From Shewanella sp. TC10 (lineage in GTDB: Bacteria; Pseudomonadota; Gammaproteobacteria; Enterobacterales; Shewanellaceae), in the NCBI RefSeq assembly GCF_009663145.1, contig NZ_VKHR01000017.1, positions 18,086 through 82,085 of the forward strand: DNA of 64,000 bases. Direction: 5' to 3'. Below, one piece after another: positions 28,363 through 37,752 of this stretch. The stretch's first letter is position 1. Each line of letters begins with the position of its first letter. The position numbers and the translations under genes were made by a program. The notes beneath the pieces were generated by a model. That model was given only the letters and a program-made list of their open reading frames with translations, had not been told where the DNA came from and did not search any database.

Positions 28363-28596
28363 CAAACTCACAGGTAAGCAATCTTCAAATCGGTTTTTTC
28401 CCATGGGGATTGCTTATTAACTCTTACCCGCAAAACTCTCCGTTTTGCTCGCAAAATTTATGCTGTTAATTACCGTATTATAATACCCTATTTCGGCTCT
28501 CTCATTGCTGTACTTTCCGTACTTTACTTTCCTCAGATACACAGGTTAGCAATCACAGATAAACAGGCCCTAGTGAAGGCTATCTGATTGATATTG

Positions 28597-29217
28597 CTAG
28601 TCAAATTTCGGCATCGACCAATGATAACGAATCGCCAGCATTCTAAAACTAAAGCCAAAAGTTACTGCAACAGTCAGGCTTATCCACTCCGCCACTCCGC
28701 TAAATTTCATTCCCACATACAGGATTGCAGTTAATAAAGCGACTAACGCATATAGCTCTTTCTTAAAAATTAACGGCACTTGATTACATAAAATATCTCG
28801 GATTACGCCGCCGAAAACACCTGTCACAACGCCCATTACAATCGCTATTTCTGCGCTATATCCGAGCATTAAAGTTTTTTGTGCGCCAACAATTGAAAAT
28901 ACCGCTAGGCCAATAGCATCAATTGCCAAAAACAACCGTGCTAAGTAGCGCATTAGTGGCGCTATCATCACGGTAAGCAACGATGCTCCTGCGATAGCTA
29001 GCAAGTAGTGCACATTTTCAACCCATATAATGGGATAGTTACCGAGCAACATATCCCGCAAGGTGCCACCACCGATGGCTGTTACACAACCAATAATCAC
29101 CACACCAAACAGATCCATCTGTTTTTTACCGGCAGCTAACGCCCCAGTCATTGCCTCTGCCAAGATGCCGATAAACCACAAAGCACTGATAACTTTAACT
29201 TCTAACATAAAATGCAC
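28597..29217 (-). CDS. TRIC/UPF0126 family membrane protein
   Basis: A 206-residue inner-membrane protein with about seven hydrophobic helices built as two related halves. Each half has the signature glycine-rich kink: TAIGGGTLRDMLLGNYPIIW in the first and GVFGGVIRDILCNQVPLIF in the second. Prokaryotic TRIC homologues form trimeric cation channels; some members are proposed to move other small solutes. It stands alone. Confidence 0.88.
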   Translation of the reverse strand: MHFMLEVKVISALWFIGILAEAMTGALAAGKKQMDLFGVVIIGCVTAIGGGTLRDMLLGNYPIIWVENVHYLLAIAGASLLTVMIAPLMRYLARLFLAIDAIGLAVFSIVGAQKTLMLGYSAEIAIVMGVVTGVFGGVIRDILCNQVPLIFKKELYALVALLTAILYVGMKFSGVAEWISLTVAVTFGFSFRMLAIRYHWSMPKFD

Positions 29218-29434
29218 TAGCTAATAAAAAGAGTGTGAATATTGCGCCTATTCAAATCAAAAATACAGATACTAATATTATTTTTCGCATTACTTTTATT
29301 AATGCATTAAATCAAAGTAACAATAAAAACCCTATAAAAAGTATAATTAATATGGCTAACATACAGATTTATTAATACCAAAAAGTAACAACTTACAATA
29401 AAACAAATTCCGACCTCCATATAGCACAAAGCAC

Positions 29435-29944
29435 TTATTTCGACCCTTTAGCTTTAGCAATTTCCGTTTGAACTAACAAATACGCACGCCAGTAATTGAA
29501 TACTCCGCCTAATAAAAATAACAGGCTTCCAATCATGTACTGCCAAGCAAGAAAGTTAAGAATAAGTAAATGATCATTTGGTGACTCAAACGCCCATAAA
29601 TAGGGAACTGAAGCCATACCATAAAGAACAGATCCTACGATGAAACAAATGGAGGTTAAATTCATCAATTGCAGTAATTTCACCGAGTCAGCTTTGATAA
29701 TCAAAAAGATGTTCGCCGCGGCTCCAACAATAAACAATGTACTGCCAATAATGAATAACCAAGTACTAACAAGCGCCCAGTCAACTTGAGGAAAGCTGGT
29801 TATGCGTCCAAATACAAAACATAGTGTACCGCGCAAATAAGTCGCGCCTGCGAAATACTCTAAAGCTTCATCAACTTTATGTGTGTTATGGCTTTTCCAA
29901 TAGCGACGGGAAGTAAAAGAAACACTAAATGCCTGCGCGCTCAT
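29435..29944 (-). CDS. YrhK-like membrane protein
   Basis: About 169 residues from the start chosen here (MSAQAFSVSF at 29944); a longer frame begins inside the upstream AraC gene and is unlikely. Four hydrophobic segments are arranged as two similar halves (TYLRGTLCFVFGRI with WLFIIGSTLFIVGAAANIF; then ICFIVGSVLYGMAS with WQYMIGSLLFLLGGVFNYWR), which fits the YrhK domain. It overlaps the end of the AraC regulator gene by 20 bases, so they are co-transcribed and may be coupled. Function unknown. Confidence 0.65.
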   Translation of the reverse strand: MSAQAFSVSFTSRRYWKSHNTHKVDEALEYFAGATYLRGTLCFVFGRITSFPQVDWALVSTWLFIIGSTLFIVGAAANIFLIIKADSVKLLQLMNLTSICFIVGSVLYGMASVPYLWAFESPNDHLLILNFLAWQYMIGSLLFLLGGVFNYWRAYLLVQTEIAKAKGSK

Positions 29945-30815
29945 GCTGACGTTTAAAAGCAGCGGGAGTATTTGCAGTTTTCCGTTTAAAGTATTTATTA
30001 AAGTGCGTGAGGTCATCAAAACCTAATTCATCTGCTGCTTGCTGAACCGACAAACCATCCATTGCTAGTTTACGTTTAATCTCTAAAATCATTCTAAAAT
30101 CAATTAACTGTTTCGCGGTTTGTCCACTACATGATTTACAGAGTAAGTTTAAATTTTTATAACTAGTGTGCATTTTATTGGCATATTGAAGCGCCTCTCT
30201 ACACTCTACATAATGCAACTCAACTAATGATAAGAAATGCCCAAACCTTTCCTTTTGATGTTCGCTGATATGGGCTGAATGACTTTTCCTTGCTCGGCCT
30301 AATTTAACCAATAACGTCGATAATAATAGCTGTACGACTAAGTCATCAGCCTCGTTTTCTAGTTGCGATTTTCTCACCTCATCTAATAACACTTGGCAAC
30401 TATGCTTCAGGTCTTGAGATAAGGTGATAACCGGAAATGATGCTCGACTAATATGAGCAGGAACAAAGTAAGATGTGCGGATATTGGCTGAACTTGATGA
30501 TAAAAATGACGAGGTAATATTGATCATTTCCCCTTGCGGGCAATCATCTGAATCAAAGGCATGTACTTGGCTAGGATTAATGAATATGACTGAGCCTGAT
30601 TGATAATCGTAGCGATTAAAATCAATTAAATGACGTCCTTGACCTTCAGTAATGAATAATAAACAAAAATAGCTCACCCGATGAGGCCGATAGGGGTCAA
30701 ATTTATAGGCACTTAACCTCGAACGAAAAACCTCAAGGTCAACAATTTCAATACCTGATTCTTTTAGGGATGGAGATCGATATTCAATATCAGGGATAAC
30801 ATGGCAATCGACCAT
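29925..30815 (-). CDS. AraC-family transcriptional regulator
   Basis: A 296-residue regulator. I prefer the ATG at 30815 (MVDCHVIPD) because GGGAGG lies seven bases before it. The N-terminal half is an AraC-type cupin (YFCLLFITEGQGRHLIDF, GSVIFINPSQVHAF). The C-terminal part is a two-HTH domain: CSGQTAKQLIDFRMILEIKR and AADELGFDDLTHFNKYFKRK. It is followed by the overlapping YrhK-like gene, its likely target or partner. Ligand unknown. Confidence 0.88.
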   Translation of the reverse strand: MVDCHVIPDIEYRSPSLKESGIEIVDLEVFRSRLSAYKFDPYRPHRVSYFCLLFITEGQGRHLIDFNRYDYQSGSVIFINPSQVHAFDSDDCPQGEMINITSSFLSSSSANIRTSYFVPAHISRASFPVITLSQDLKHSCQVLLDEVRKSQLENEADDLVVQLLLSTLLVKLGRARKSHSAHISEHQKERFGHFLSLVELHYVECREALQYANKMHTSYKNLNLLCKSCSGQTAKQLIDFRMILEIKRKLAMDGLSVQQAADELGFDDLTHFNKYFKRKTANTPAAFKRQHERAGI

Positions 30816-30870
30816 ACTAGCGCCTCCCATTAATAACTACTCATAAAGAAAAATACTCAACACAAGTTAT

Positions 30871-30897
30871 AAACCAGCGGCGATATACCGCTGGTTT
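30871..30897. terminator. terminator after the octahaem cytochrome
   Basis: Perfect 10-bp stem AAACCAGCGG/CCGCTGGTTT with a 7-base loop, 6 bases after the stop of the minus-strand cytochrome and before the AraC gene. Confidence 0.75.
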
Positions 30898-30903
30898 TCA
30901 TCA

Positions 30904-32511
30904 TCACATATGGATATAACCTATCCGTTTTGCGCGTTCGTCGTAGTCGGACTCATGACAACTAGAACAGCTATCATAAGCGCGAAGCCAAGGTTTTATA
31001 TACTCTCCATCGGCAGAGAAGTGTTGAGGATCATCCTTTGCTCCGTCAAGCTTAATCCTAAACAAATGTGACTTGCTCGGCATATGACAATCAGTACATT
31101 GCGCCATGAACTCATGGGCTGCAGAAGCAAAGTCACTGCCAGGAGCATCAGCAAACGTCATATTGTGACAATCCTTACACTCACTATTCATCGCTTCTTC
31201 ATGTCCAGGGTGATCTTGATTTACCTTAGACATATGCGGATTATGGCAAGTTGAACAGGCAAAATCCCTTTTAACCCCCTTGGCATCACCAGTATCTGGG
31301 TCTGTACCGATTAATGTTGCCGCAGCATGTCGTCCGCCTCTTCCATCCAATCGACCTTCTGGTCCAAAACCTGAAGAGGACTTCAATCTGGCACCTTCAG
31401 AATCACCACCAAATATTTGCTCGTAAGGCGAGATATAATCAGGATAACGTCTTACACCATCATCAGTTGTGTGACATTCAGTACACTTAATCGCTTGACC
31501 AAATCCCATATCCTCAGCGCGATATTTATCAGCGCTGCGATATTCAGCAAACTTGACGATATTGTCTTTGCTGGGGTTGCTCATATGACTTGAACCTGCA
31601 CCATGACAAGCCTCACATTGGATCCCTGTCAGCGCAAATGTGCCTCCCATGCCTGGCATATCATCTTGACGATGTAAATTCCGCTCATCGCCAGCGCCTT
31701 CAGTGTAGTCTTTCCAGCCGGTAGTGTGGCACCGTCCACAATAGTCAAACCCATGAGAGTCAGGTTGATGATTCGCACTGTAAGGATAGGCTGAAAAAGC
31801 TTGCTCCCCTTTAGGGACGATATTAACCCCCGCCTTATCGCCCGCCATGATATAGCCATTTTGATCAATAAACATCGCACTACGCATATAGCCGCCAATG
31901 ACATAACTGATGTCCTGCCAGCCACTTGGATTGCCTAACGTATTATCGATATCCAACAACTCAACAGCCCCAGAGATGGAAGAAAATGGATAAATCGGTT
32001 CTTGATCGCCCTCAATCTTAGTTAGTTTAAAGTTATGGCCACTTTCCTGATGAGACGCTTTATCATCATGACAACTTATACAGGTATCAGAGCCAACATA
32101 AGTTAACTCGGTAGCTGTAACAGTGACTGTAACGGTTGAGTCAGCTTCACCGCCATTCCCATCTGAAATACGATAACGAATAGTCGTTATCCCGATGCTT
32201 TCTGGCACAAAAAGAATGTGATTATCTTCTATTGATGCGTTACCGCTTCCATCAGTCACGACAGCTGATTCCAAACTCAACAGATCTCCATCAGGATCGG
32301 TATCATTTGCAAGCGCATCAATTAGGATGTCATTGTCTAGCGTCGTACTTGCATCAACTGGGTTTGCCACTGGCGGGTTATTAATGGGCGCGTCATCATC
32401 ACTGCCTCCACACGCGCTCAGAGAACTGATTAAAAAAACTGCGCTGAGCATCTTAATTATTTTACTGTTTCTTCGCCGAGCTATGTTCGAATTACTACAA
32501 AGTTTCATCAT
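30904..32511 (-). CDS. octahaem c-type cytochrome lipoprotein with cadherin/Ig-like domain
   Basis: About 535 residues. Start is one of three consecutive ATG codons after AAGGAA; 32511 gives good spacing. Signal peptide with lipobox SSLSACGG, then a Big_9/cadherin-like domain (NPPVANPVDASTT, LANDTDPDGD, IRYRISDGNGGEAD), then eight CxxCH motifs: CISCH, CGRCH, CEACH, CTECH, CSTCH, CKDCH, CTDCH and CSSCH. The haem part recalls cytochrome c554-like proteins. It is probably a lipid-anchored electron carrier or reductase facing the periplasm or outside. No redox partner gene is adjacent. Confidence 0.85.
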   Translation of the reverse strand: MMKLCSNSNIARRRNSKIIKMLSAVFLISSLSACGGSDDDAPINNPPVANPVDASTTLDNDILIDALANDTDPDGDLLSLESAVVTDGSGNASIEDNHILFVPESIGITTIRYRISDGNGGEADSTVTVTVTATELTYVGSDTCISCHDDKASHQESGHNFKLTKIEGDQEPIYPFSSISGAVELLDIDNTLGNPSGWQDISYVIGGYMRSAMFIDQNGYIMAGDKAGVNIVPKGEQAFSAYPYSANHQPDSHGFDYCGRCHTTGWKDYTEGAGDERNLHRQDDMPGMGGTFALTGIQCEACHGAGSSHMSNPSKDNIVKFAEYRSADKYRAEDMGFGQAIKCTECHTTDDGVRRYPDYISPYEQIFGGDSEGARLKSSSGFGPEGRLDGRGGRHAAATLIGTDPDTGDAKGVKRDFACSTCHNPHMSKVNQDHPGHEEAMNSECKDCHNMTFADAPGSDFASAAHEFMAQCTDCHMPSKSHLFRIKLDGAKDDPQHFSADGEYIKPWLRAYDSCSSCHESDYDERAKRIGYIHM

Positions 32512-32517
32512 CATCAC

Positions 32518-33211
32518 TTCCTTATATCTATTAATTTTGCTAACTCATAGATAGTAAATTCACCTTTAATACTTCTGAGTTTGCACAATCAAAGTAATGG
32601 GGAAAGATAAACTGATGAAGGCCAAAAAGAGCCGTAAAATTGCCGTTTCATTACCGAATAAAAGGAGTGTGATCAAAAATTGTAGTGAGTCCAAACTTTT
32701 GTTTACATCCGCAAGAGATTAATGAGTTTTAAAACCTTATGACTAAATCAACGTTTTGAAAATTGGGCTTAGCGACAGTCAATGCTGTCATGTTAAAAAG
32801 CGCTAAATCATATAAAGAATGTCACAAACCTTAACTTTACTCGCTAACAAATTCGAACACAGAGCAATTCACTAGCAACTCACCCAATTGCACTACAAAG
32901 TACTTTGACTTGTTATTAACCAATAACAAATTTAACGGCAAACTATTGATTTTAAGTGTGTAAATGATTGTTTACCTACGACTAATGTCTGAGTCTAAAA
33001 CCGCTTTTATTGTTCGCTATGGCTAGGAGCTTCAGATAAGGTGCCTCTAATCTATTTCCAGAATATAAGCCCTGGGTCTAAATGCCGAGTCTAAGCCCTG
33101 AGTCTAAATCCAGATTCTAAGCCCAGAATCTAAGTCCGGAGATTGAGTCCCAGTCTAAGTCCAAAGCACTTTTTAGTGAGTGAACTTTAGTGAATGAACA
33201 ATAGGAATAAT
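32518..33211. other. divergent intergenic region with tandem repeats
   Basis: About 690 bases between the octahaem cytochrome and the DUF3360 gene. It contains a 13-bp tandem repeat block (33061-33168). No ORF was credible. Promoters for both genes must lie here. Confidence 0.5.
33061..33168. repeat. degenerate 13-bp tandem repeats, about eight copies
   Basis: Units read variants of GTCTAAGCCCTGA (for example at 33089, 33102, 33115 and 33128), with TCTAA held constant and the rest drifting. The block ends about 45 bases before the DUF3360 start codon, so it lies in the 5' leader or promoter. Confidence 0.75.
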
Positions 33212-34720
33212 ATGAGCAGTAATTCTGAATCAGTACATGAGCAAAAAAGTGATTTTCAACAATCCAATGATGGACAAAGTTATCAACAATTACATAAACC
33301 CAGTTCTGAGTTTGAATCCCGTGAAGCGTACTTAGAGCATGAATTGAAAATCATGCAGCCAAAACGCTGGCGGCCTAATTTACCTTTCAAAGATTTTCGA
33401 TTTGAAGCAGAAGACTCCATTGCAGCAATGGCAGCCACCATTGGTAAGGTGGTGATGGTCGGTGCTATCGCCACCACATTTGCGACATCACTTGGACTTG
33501 AAGAGAGTTTTATTTTAGAAAACGTTCGCTATGAATTGATCATTGCCGCTTTTTTCATTGTGATTTTTTCAGGCTTCCTACTTCCGACAGCCAACCTAGC
33601 AGGCACCCATGGACCGCTCATTCCACTCATTCCGATTGTGGTTGCAGCAGGCGGGCATCCAATGGCCTTTGGGCTTCTCATTGGTGCTTTGGGATTAATA
33701 CTCGCCATAAGTAAGGGCGGTAGTATGCTAGCAAACCTCACCAGCAAAGGGGTTTGTGGTGGATTACTTTTGTATTTGGGCTTTGTCGGAACCGCATCCC
33801 AAGTCAATAAATTGATCGCTTGGGCCAATGATATTGGCATGTCTCACATCGCCTTTATCGTGATTTTTTGTACCATCATTTTATATGCCCTACTTGAGCA
33901 TTGGCGCAAGCGTTGGCTAGCTGTGCCGTTGAGCTGTTTACTTGGAGGAACATTAGCCTTTGCAATGGGCGCACCATTTGAATTTCAAACTGACCCAGGC
34001 TTACCCAATATGACCCCTATGTATTGGTGGGGCGAAGATACAGGTTGGATGTTAGGTTTACCTACCTTAGAAAGCTTTATGGTAGTACTGCCATTTGCCA
34101 TTTTAGCCGTCGCCATGTGGTCGCCGGACTTCTTAGGACATCAAGTATTTCAGAAGATTAACTACCCTGAGCGTACTGAGAAAGTACATATGAATATTGA
34201 CGACACCATGACAAGTGCATCTATTCGTCAAACTATCGGCTCAATCATGGGCGGGGCTAACTTCACCTCATCATGGGGCACATATATTGTGCCAGCAGCA
34301 ATTGCAAAGCGCCCTATCCCTGCTGGTGCATTACTCACAGCTTTATTTTGCATAATAGCCGCACTATGGGGCTATCCGATGGATTTAGCCATTTGGGAAC
34401 CGGTACTATGTGTAGCATTGGTGGTTGGGGTATTTATTCCATTACTTGAAGCTGGCATGGAAATGACTCGCGAAGGTAAAACCACCCAATCAGCAGCAAT
34501 CGTAGTATTTTCATCAGTACTGGTGAACCCTGCATTTGGTTGGTCGTTAACCATGCTATTGGATAACCTTGGCTTAATTGGCTGTAAAGAGCGCAGCTCA
34601 AAGCTGACTAAAATGAACCGCTGGATAGTGCCAAGTATTATGTTTGTGGTGCTTACTGGTGTGATGGCAGCAGTGGGAATTTTACCAGGTATTCCAGCTT
34701 TGATTTCTAGCCTAAATTAA
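33212..34720 (+). CDS. DUF3360 family membrane transporter
   Basis: A 502-residue inner-membrane protein with about 11-12 hydrophobic segments. Start ATG at 33212, preceded by TAGGAA; an ATG 18 bases upstream is less likely. The cytosolic N-terminus is polar (about 65 residues), then FEAEDSIAAMAATIGKVVMV opens the membrane part. ANLAGTHGPLIPLIPIVVAA and the SPDFLGHQVF segment recall xanthine/uracil (NCS2) and SulP carriers, to which DUF3360 appears related. Substrate unknown, plausibly an organic anion. It is transcribed alone with a strong terminator. Confidence 0.75.
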   Translation: MSSNSESVHEQKSDFQQSNDGQSYQQLHKPSSEFESREAYLEHELKIMQPKRWRPNLPFKDFRFEAEDSIAAMAATIGKVVMVGAIATTFATSLGLEESFILENVRYELIIAAFFIVIFSGFLLPTANLAGTHGPLIPLIPIVVAAGGHPMAFGLLIGALGLILAISKGGSMLANLTSKGVCGGLLLYLGFVGTASQVNKLIAWANDIGMSHIAFIVIFCTIILYALLEHWRKRWLAVPLSCLLGGTLAFAMGAPFEFQTDPGLPNMTPMYWWGEDTGWMLGLPTLESFMVVLPFAILAVAMWSPDFLGHQVFQKINYPERTEKVHMNIDDTMTSASIRQTIGSIMGGANFTSSWGTYIVPAAIAKRPIPAGALLTALFCIIAALWGYPMDLAIWEPVLCVALVVGVFIPLLEAGMEMTREGKTTQSAAIVVFSSVLVNPAFGWSLTMLLDNLGLIGCKERSSKLTKMNRWIVPSIMFVVLTGVMAAVGILPGIPALISSLN

Positions 34721-34759
34721 CAATTTACTTTGAGCTTTAATATATTAATAAGGTTTATA

Positions 34760-34791
34760 ATTGGGAAGCGCTCTTGTGCTTCCCAATTTTT
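34760..34791 (+). terminator. rho-independent terminator
   Basis: Stem ATTGGGAAGC/GCTTCCCAAT with an 8-base loop and TTTT; after the DUF3360 gene. Confidence 0.9.
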
Positions 34792-34968
34792 CAAATTCAT
34801 ACAATGGTAATATTCAAATTTATAGTGGTATTTTCCTTTCTTAAATAACTACCACATGCTTCGAAAAAGTTATGTTACTCTAAAGTTAACAATCAAATAA
34901 ACTTAGTTCCTGTTAATCAGTTTAATTTAGAACAGAATGGAAAAATAAGAATAAAAAAGGATGATCGT

Positions 34969-36543
34969 TTGAGTATTATTGAACAATATTTAAGCCAAGC
35001 GCAGTCACTATTCCAATCAAATAACTTCTCGTCAGCCAAAATGTATGCTCGCAAAGTAGTAAAACGAAATAATCAACATGTTGAAGCAATTGCATTAATT
35101 GGTCATATTCATATACAGCAAAAGCAATATTCTGAAGCGGAAGAGTATTTTAATAATGCCGCAACGATAAACCCAAACACGCTTTCTGTCCTAACTGGTT
35201 TATTGGCTATTGCAGAAGTTAAACAAGACTTTTTTTTAGCTAATAGTTATTTAGAGCAGTTAATCACTCTACAGCCACTTGTCGCTGAACACCGCTATAA
35301 AATGGGCTTAGTCGCTTCTAAAATTGGTAATATTGCTTTAGCAGAGCAAAGCTTTGAGTGGTGTATTGAAAATAATTTTTTGGAGCCTGCTGTTCAGCTT
35401 AATTTAGGTCATATCTATAAGGCTAGAGGTAATACAAGTGTGGCAGCTGGTTATTACCAAGATTATATTCAACTGTGCCCTGAACAAGCTGGAGTAGGAT
35501 TCTGGAGTTTAGCTGATTTAAAAAAATATAAATTTAGCTCTAAAGAGCTTAAAGAGATGCAAAATATTGCTTCAGAAGAATCACTTAGCAAGAAAAACTT
35601 AGCATTAGTATACTTCGCTTTATGTAAAGCTTATGAACAAACCCAGCAAATTGATAAAGCCAGTGCGTCAATGATACTTGCTAACCAAATAGTGACCCAA
35701 TATAGACCATTTAAGCAGGCTCTTTTTGCTAAAATTGTAATGTCCTTGTTAGGGCATGCTCCTTCTCCGAATATTAAAAATTTACCACTTGCAGACCAAA
35801 CACCTATATTCATTGTTGGTATGCCTCGATCAGGTACGACATTAGTGGAGCAAGTTCTAGCCTGTCACACTGAAGTTGGCGCCACTGATGAACTACCATT
35901 TATGGAACGCTACGCACTAAAAATGGATATGACTGGTGGTTATCAAGCGCAATTAAGTCAGCTCTCAACTGGTGCCATCATGCTGCTGCGTCAAGAATAT
36001 TTGACCGAAGTAAATCACTACTTCACCAGTAAACCAACTTATGTAATAGATAAAAACCCAAATAACTTTTTACATATTGGGTTGATAAAAACGTTATTCC
36101 CCAATGCTAAGGTGATTAACTTAGTTCGAAATGCTGTAGACAATGGATTAAGTGTATTTAAACAGTACTTCAGTTTAGGTCACGACTATTCATATTCATT
36201 CGCTGGTATTAATAGTTATTGGCAGCATTATTTAGATCTTATGGCTCATTGGGAAAGGTTATATCCCAATGAGATATTGCATGTCTGTTTTGAGCAATTA
36301 GTACAAGAGCCAGAATCACAAATTCAAAGGTTGCTCGACTATTGTGAATTACCCACACAAGAGCAATGTTTTACTTTCTATGAATCTAATCGTGTTGTAT
36401 TAACACCAAGTTCAAGTCAAGTTAGGCAACCCATGAACCCTAAAGCGATAGGTCAAGGCAATATATACAAACCTTTTATAAAACAAGAAATAGAAAAACT
36501 AGATACCATTGCAACTCAAGCTACTCAGCAGTTTTTTGACTAA
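34969..36543 (+). CDS. TPR-containing sulfotransferase
   Basis: A 524-residue protein: about six TPR-like helical repeats (residues 1-250; for example AIALIGHIHIQQKQYSEAEE and LNLGHIYKARGNTSVAAGYY) joined to a PAPS-dependent sulfotransferase domain (about 278-524). The phosphosulfate loop is FIVGMPRSGTTLVEQ (PRSGTT at 286-291) and the 3'-phosphate site lies in VINLVRNAVDNGLSVFKQYF. The start is TTG at 34969 behind AAAAAAGGATG; no in-frame ATG fits. TPR-sulfotransferases usually act on proteins or peptides held by the repeats. It converges on a SEC-C-tailed hydroxylase/sulfotransferase operon 48 bases away. Confidence 0.85.
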   Translation: MSIIEQYLSQAQSLFQSNNFSSAKMYARKVVKRNNQHVEAIALIGHIHIQQKQYSEAEEYFNNAATINPNTLSVLTGLLAIAEVKQDFFLANSYLEQLITLQPLVAEHRYKMGLVASKIGNIALAEQSFEWCIENNFLEPAVQLNLGHIYKARGNTSVAAGYYQDYIQLCPEQAGVGFWSLADLKKYKFSSKELKEMQNIASEESLSKKNLALVYFALCKAYEQTQQIDKASASMILANQIVTQYRPFKQALFAKIVMSLLGHAPSPNIKNLPLADQTPIFIVGMPRSGTTLVEQVLACHTEVGATDELPFMERYALKMDMTGGYQAQLSQLSTGAIMLLRQEYLTEVNHYFTSKPTYVIDKNPNNFLHIGLIKTLFPNAKVINLVRNAVDNGLSVFKQYFSLGHDYSYSFAGINSYWQHYLDLMAHWERLYPNEILHVCFEQLVQEPESQIQRLLDYCELPTQEQCFTFYESNRVVLTPSSSQVRQPMNPKAIGQGNIYKPFIKQEIEKLDTIATQATQQFFD

Positions 36544-36591
36544 ATAGAATCGTTAATAACCTTTTTTATTCATGCTATTGAGTTGCGTTAG

Positions 36592-37734
36592 TTAGTTTAC
36601 TTTTCCATGGCAAGCTTTATACCGCTTACCACTTCCGCATGGACATGGGCTATTTCTTGATAACGGTGCAGTAATAACTTGCTGCCCACTTTCTCCTTCC
36701 TTATCTTTTTTGTGAGGAATAGGAGCAGGTTGTGATTTACTAGGTGGCATTAATGCTCTATTTCGGGGCGGTTGTTGTTCCCTCAACTCTATGTTCATGC
36801 AAGCAACAATCACTAATTGTTCAAATGCTTTTACTGCTGCACCAGAGTACATTAACTGTAATGTTTTACCGCATTGTAATGCTTTACCCATAACTTGCTC
36901 ACGTAGCGCATGATAATGAGGCCAACCTGCTTGATTGCATTCAAACTGACTCCATAACACTCGCCAATCAGCGATAAAATTAGCTAATACAGACGAAAAA
37001 TCATGAACTTCTTCTGCCGAGTTTTGCGTATTCCCCTTAATCTCAGTTATTAGTTCATTGCATAGGAATTCCACTTCAGTAACAGGCATTATAACTGGAG
37101 CGTTAAATTGCTCAGTTTTAAAGGAAGGAGTTAGGTTCGGCTTATAACTTGTAAATTCACAGTTGAAATCATCACTATCATTAACTATCGAGCGAGAGTG
37201 CTGAAAAATGGTTTGCCAAAAATGACTTGAGCCAGCAAGGTCTACAACTAGATGAACTCGATACTGATCGCTGTTATTCTCGACTTTATGAAGTTTCCAC
37301 GAATCGAATATCCAACATTCTCCAGCGCCCATATGAACTTGCTTGTCATGACAAAAAAATTGTACTTGCTCAGTGGTAGTAATCGGAATGTGGACTCTAA
37401 CACGCTTATACCAGTGATAATTAATGTCTGAGTGCAATGGAACTTGTGCACCTGGAGCAAGGCGCATTAATCGTGACCGGCTAAGCACTTCACCAAATGA
37501 GGCTAATATTTGTTGAATATAAGGACATTTATCTAAAACTGAAGTAGGCCTCATCGGCCCTTTAAAGTCATTATTAAATTCACCATTAACCGAAATCAAT
37601 GGAATTGCTGAATTACCTTGAAAACCCTCATGATGTGAAATCCAATCAAACTCGTTAAATTGCTCAATCTCTTCGATTAGCTTCGGCACGTCAAAACAAT
37701 AAGGCAATTGATAAAACTCATGGGGCAACTTCAT
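36592..37734 (-). CDS. aspartyl/asparaginyl beta-hydroxylase-like protein with SEC-C tail
   Basis: A 380-residue cytoplasmic protein. The N-terminal half is an Asp_Arg_Hydrox-type 2-oxoglutarate/Fe(II) oxygenase: MRLAPGAQVPLHSDINYHW, VRVHIPITT, CWIFDSWKLHKVENNSDQYR and VHLVVDL show the fold and probable metal-binding His/Asp residues. A middle region is unassigned. The last 20 residues are a SEC-C zinc motif, SRNSPCPCGSGKRYKACHG (C364, C366, C375, H376). Start 18 bases after the sulfotransferase stop, so the two form one operon and share almost the same tail. The substrate is probably a protein side chain. Confidence 0.8.
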   Translation of the reverse strand: MKLPHEFYQLPYCFDVPKLIEEIEQFNEFDWISHHEGFQGNSAIPLISVNGEFNNDFKGPMRPTSVLDKCPYIQQILASFGEVLSRSRLMRLAPGAQVPLHSDINYHWYKRVRVHIPITTTEQVQFFCHDKQVHMGAGECWIFDSWKLHKVENNSDQYRVHLVVDLAGSSHFWQTIFQHSRSIVNDSDDFNCEFTSYKPNLTPSFKTEQFNAPVIMPVTEVEFLCNELITEIKGNTQNSAEEVHDFSSVLANFIADWRVLWSQFECNQAGWPHYHALREQVMGKALQCGKTLQLMYSGAAVKAFEQLVIVACMNIELREQQPPRNRALMPPSKSQPAPIPHKKDKEGESGQQVITAPLSRNSPCPCGSGKRYKACHGKVN

Positions 37735-37752
37735 AATTAGATTCTCTATAGT

